Assembly (NCBI GenBank): GCA_965215845.1
Contig: CBDCEL010000003.1
Location: forward strand, 1,195,613-1,259,612
Direction of reading: 5' to 3'
Source of the DNA: Aurantibacter_A sp965215845
Lineage (GTDB): Bacteria; Bacteroidota; Bacteroidia; Flavobacteriales; Flavobacteriaceae
Length of the DNA stretch: 64,000 nucleotides
In this document: one piece after another, positions 63,001 to 64,000 of the stretch
Position numbering within the stretch: position 1 is the stretch's first letter
Layout: every line of letters begins with the position of its first letter
The notes under the pieces: model-generated
What the model was told of the DNA's origin: nothing
Databases searched by the model: none
What the model saw: only the letters and a program-made list of their open reading frames with translations
Program-made: the position numbers and the translations under genes

Positions 63001-64000
63001 GGCTTAATACATCGTCTAATTGATAAAGCAGAAAACCTCCAAACTTCTGAGAAGGGAGAATTCCAATTGAATATTGCAAGCATGCCAACATATAATGTTA
63101 TGCTCAGAAACTATTTGTGGCCATTACTCGCTGGAATGTATGCAGCTCGTAATCAAGGATTTCACAATTTGGCAAATCCGGTTAATCCAATAATTGATCG
63201 CGAAGATGCATTAATTCGTGGATTTAATAATGGCGTGAATAAAGGAGTGACAACGGTCTACTTTCGAACAGGAGATGGAGAACCATGTGATGCAGGCAAT
63301 CCAAACACCGGAATTTCCACGACATTGGATGTTTATTCCTTTTTTAAAGAAACGAAAGTGATAATTGATGAAAATCCCAAGGATTGGCCCGGGTGTGCTG
63401 GAGGATTCTATCGTTGGGAAATAACAGAAGGTGCTGATGGGAATGGACGCTCTATTGGCAATCCGGCAATTCTTGATGATTCGCACACTCCTAATAGATT
63501 TACGAATCTCAAAATGACCACCCCTTTTACTCCACAAGAGATTTCGCTTACAGGATTATGTCCAAATACAATTTATCGTATGGATTTAGTCCACATGAGT
63601 GGATGCGGCCAAATTGATGATGGCATTTTACATAATATTGAGAATCGTTTTCCTTATTTTAGAATCGAATCGGATAATGTCGATATTGTTTATGAAGTGC
63701 CGAATTTTCCATCAGGCAATCCAAATAGGGCAGACGACTATATCACGGTGAGAGGATTTAGAGATGACAGTCCAGTGCGCATATTTACCATGACCCCAAG
63801 AAAGAATTTTCTTCTTCGGCAGAAGAACATTTTAAATTCCGGGGTAATTACCGTAAGATCGTCGCAGAGCAACAGAATCTTGGCACAGACTCCCTTATTT
63901 CATGTTGCGAATGATTGGAATTGTATTGTTGAAGATATCTGTGACATCGGCTCTATTCATTGTAATACACAACAAAATGAGAATTTTTCTTTGTCTGTCG
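60055..64000 (+). CDS. very large secreted protein, 5' part only
   Basis: Open from the ATG at 60055 to the window edge: 1315 codons with no stop. A signal peptide occurs late (about 30-47, ILGSILFLLLCTVSHAQIN), after a 29-residue lead. The region about residue 600-680 (RWESADYYGNYRFGAARWG, YDGTQYGLQILPWLLYL, NHGMDVSTNHFSTWDP) faintly recalls the alpha-barrel of PcRGLX/YetA-like polysaccharide lyases; I am not sure of this. The part after about residue 1060 looks like fibronectin/CBM-style strands. A C-terminal type IX sorting domain may lie outside the window. Confidence 0.6.
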   Translation, partial: MKLNSNSNYLVDLYFIGNIFCTIPLRQSNVSILGSILFLLLCTVSHAQINGEIIARISPVEEPELRKNWDGWSSSNAKPVQVGLLMAVPNDNKSITDENLVDLRLRNVLDEDRCVEAAFEVTGYWHERNTDGKKVIKWLLVHFQAIPPHMMESNNPFPINKIAYEVIRLDTNNPGNDCGTSQPYVKNVMKCKSPCENGANGNNFLAKCELDQNGNFVAIQINTGRLKASLLPNNHIVNNLRLVKGNNDRRIFNNVRINSPEFSIGGNYVAANRQIVDYCIEFNSPVYTRIRSTQRLQSDVTGTPEDVVEIDVTHHYYRSKPFIKFDVTYTWLSDNLNLRMRDFDLVSTLDPMFRNQRPRVVIGRFNQPKINCEDFDCDIQDEYYANQRNVNEIDFGNDPSTNSLTTGKLKGWINLFENDLNFNILLSAKNMWQEFPKGFEFNRISGQLRFRILGANVDVLSFQPENYLGQEYLNFSTGYFRVHRERPDDIPCHTDDFHEFKYKMDGNNCIDCEGNSFRYSGEGVAKTHEVMLHLDLPQARREIRHSLLQHPLLFRQRPREFENRSSTIFGFKLPSIRLAEEYDYYDYIEQKIDELGQLFCMRWESADYYGNYRFGAARWGQPGSWNYRTYDGTQYGLQILPWLLYLRGGKRTYYEEAVNYSNHGMDVSTNHFSTWDPIKTGADNIIKKGYQSLAGSYPNAFNPSFLTKETKLNFLVLFHHITGNQRARRTRVMIGNGMLDQVDKASRFQNVRIKCDGTAASFALGLDGTTDIDNEDPNDDDSGIIIGGREVNNQLVAWANLIQENRTDRRVGINERIQDLALRNENSGVVLHQAPWLGYTFRRDITLPLEFDGETQLYLTDGLIQQGIIRNIYENNTLIEDRIEEVLSYSGFDGTRSIASMYNYRLGPMAAFYLNENWNDITPTEASNIAGINWDIANGIADAIPQIDANLCIRNDTDDEFTSERQKRMGRIKPKIPDCEVKGLIHRLIDKAENLQTSEKGEFQLNIASMPTYNVMLRNYLWPLLAGMYAARNQGFHNLANPVNPIIDREDALIRGFNNGVNKGVTTVYFRTGDGEPCDAGNPNTGISTTLDVYSFFKETKVIIDENPKDWPGCAGGFYRWEITEGADGNGRSIGNPAILDDSHTPNRFTNLKMTTPFTPQEISLTGLCPNTIYRMDLVHMSGCGQIDDGILHNIENRFPYFRIESDNVDIVYEVPNFPSGNPNRADDYITVRGFRDDSPVRIFTMTPRKNFLLRQKNILNSGVITVRSSQSNRILAQTPLFHVANDWNCIVEDICDIGSIHCNTQQNENFSLSV

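Overview
The window looks like chromosome of a marine member of the Flavobacteriaceae (Bacteroidota). Supporting signs are lipoproteins with Bacteroidota-style lipoboxes, -7 boxes of the TAnnTTTG type (TTTTG-N19-TAAATTTG ahead of rpmB), a CarboxypepD_reg/TonB-type outer-membrane protein, PVC-type haem proteins, a sulfatase, and the order cinA-rpmB-rpmG-DUF4295-ftsY. I found no rRNA, tRNA or CRISPR array.

Layout. 0-13.3 kb is housekeeping and envelope: an epimerase fragment, mnmD, a DUF4920 lipoprotein, ilvE, a TonB-type barrel protein, a CoA-binding protein, a sodium:solute symporter, a CBM9-serine hydrolase fusion, recR, a 2-oxoacid dehydrogenase E2 and an outer-membrane-type protein. 13.3-21.4 kb is another housekeeping block (esterase, methyltransferase, exonuclease, FAA hydrolase, Hpt, cinA, L28, L33, DUF4295, ftsY). 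Six single-base indels break five of its genes, including the normally essential ftsY, so local sequence error is more likely than decay. 21.4-30.6 kb is an accessory block between ftsY and rimO (sulfatase, DUF2911, amidase, reductase, serine hydrolase, M48 protease), with a degenerate second copy of the ftsY 3' end at its left edge. 30.6-43.2 kb holds rimO, a gluconolactonase-like protein, a haem protein with a deacetylase, ssb, a tandem-repeat surface lipoprotein and a LytS/LytR-type two-component pair.

43.4-53.1 kb is the most unusual part. About ten small unrelated genes all lie on the minus strand: membrane proteins, DUF3592, NTF2-like, PKD-LamG, RDD, amidohydrolase, a SIR2 protein and unknowns. 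A 19-nt motif (gene-strand consensus AAAGTTCAAATAAACGATT) recurs nine times, once per gene. Four genes are also flanked by complementary 10-13 nt core sites (for example GTTAGGCACA before and TGTGCCTAAC after the same gene), and imperfect hairpin sequences follow the genes. This is the geometry of integron gene cassettes with attC sites. No integrase is present in the window; a serine recombinase gene lies at the upstream end.

53-64 kb holds a repeat-flanked lipoprotein gene, a membrane-anchored AraC regulator, an Ntn-hydrolase with a carbohydrate-binding-like tail, a cytochrome c/propeller protein, and the first 1315 codons of a very large secreted protein that runs off the window. All functional calls come from reading motifs by eye; no database search was run.
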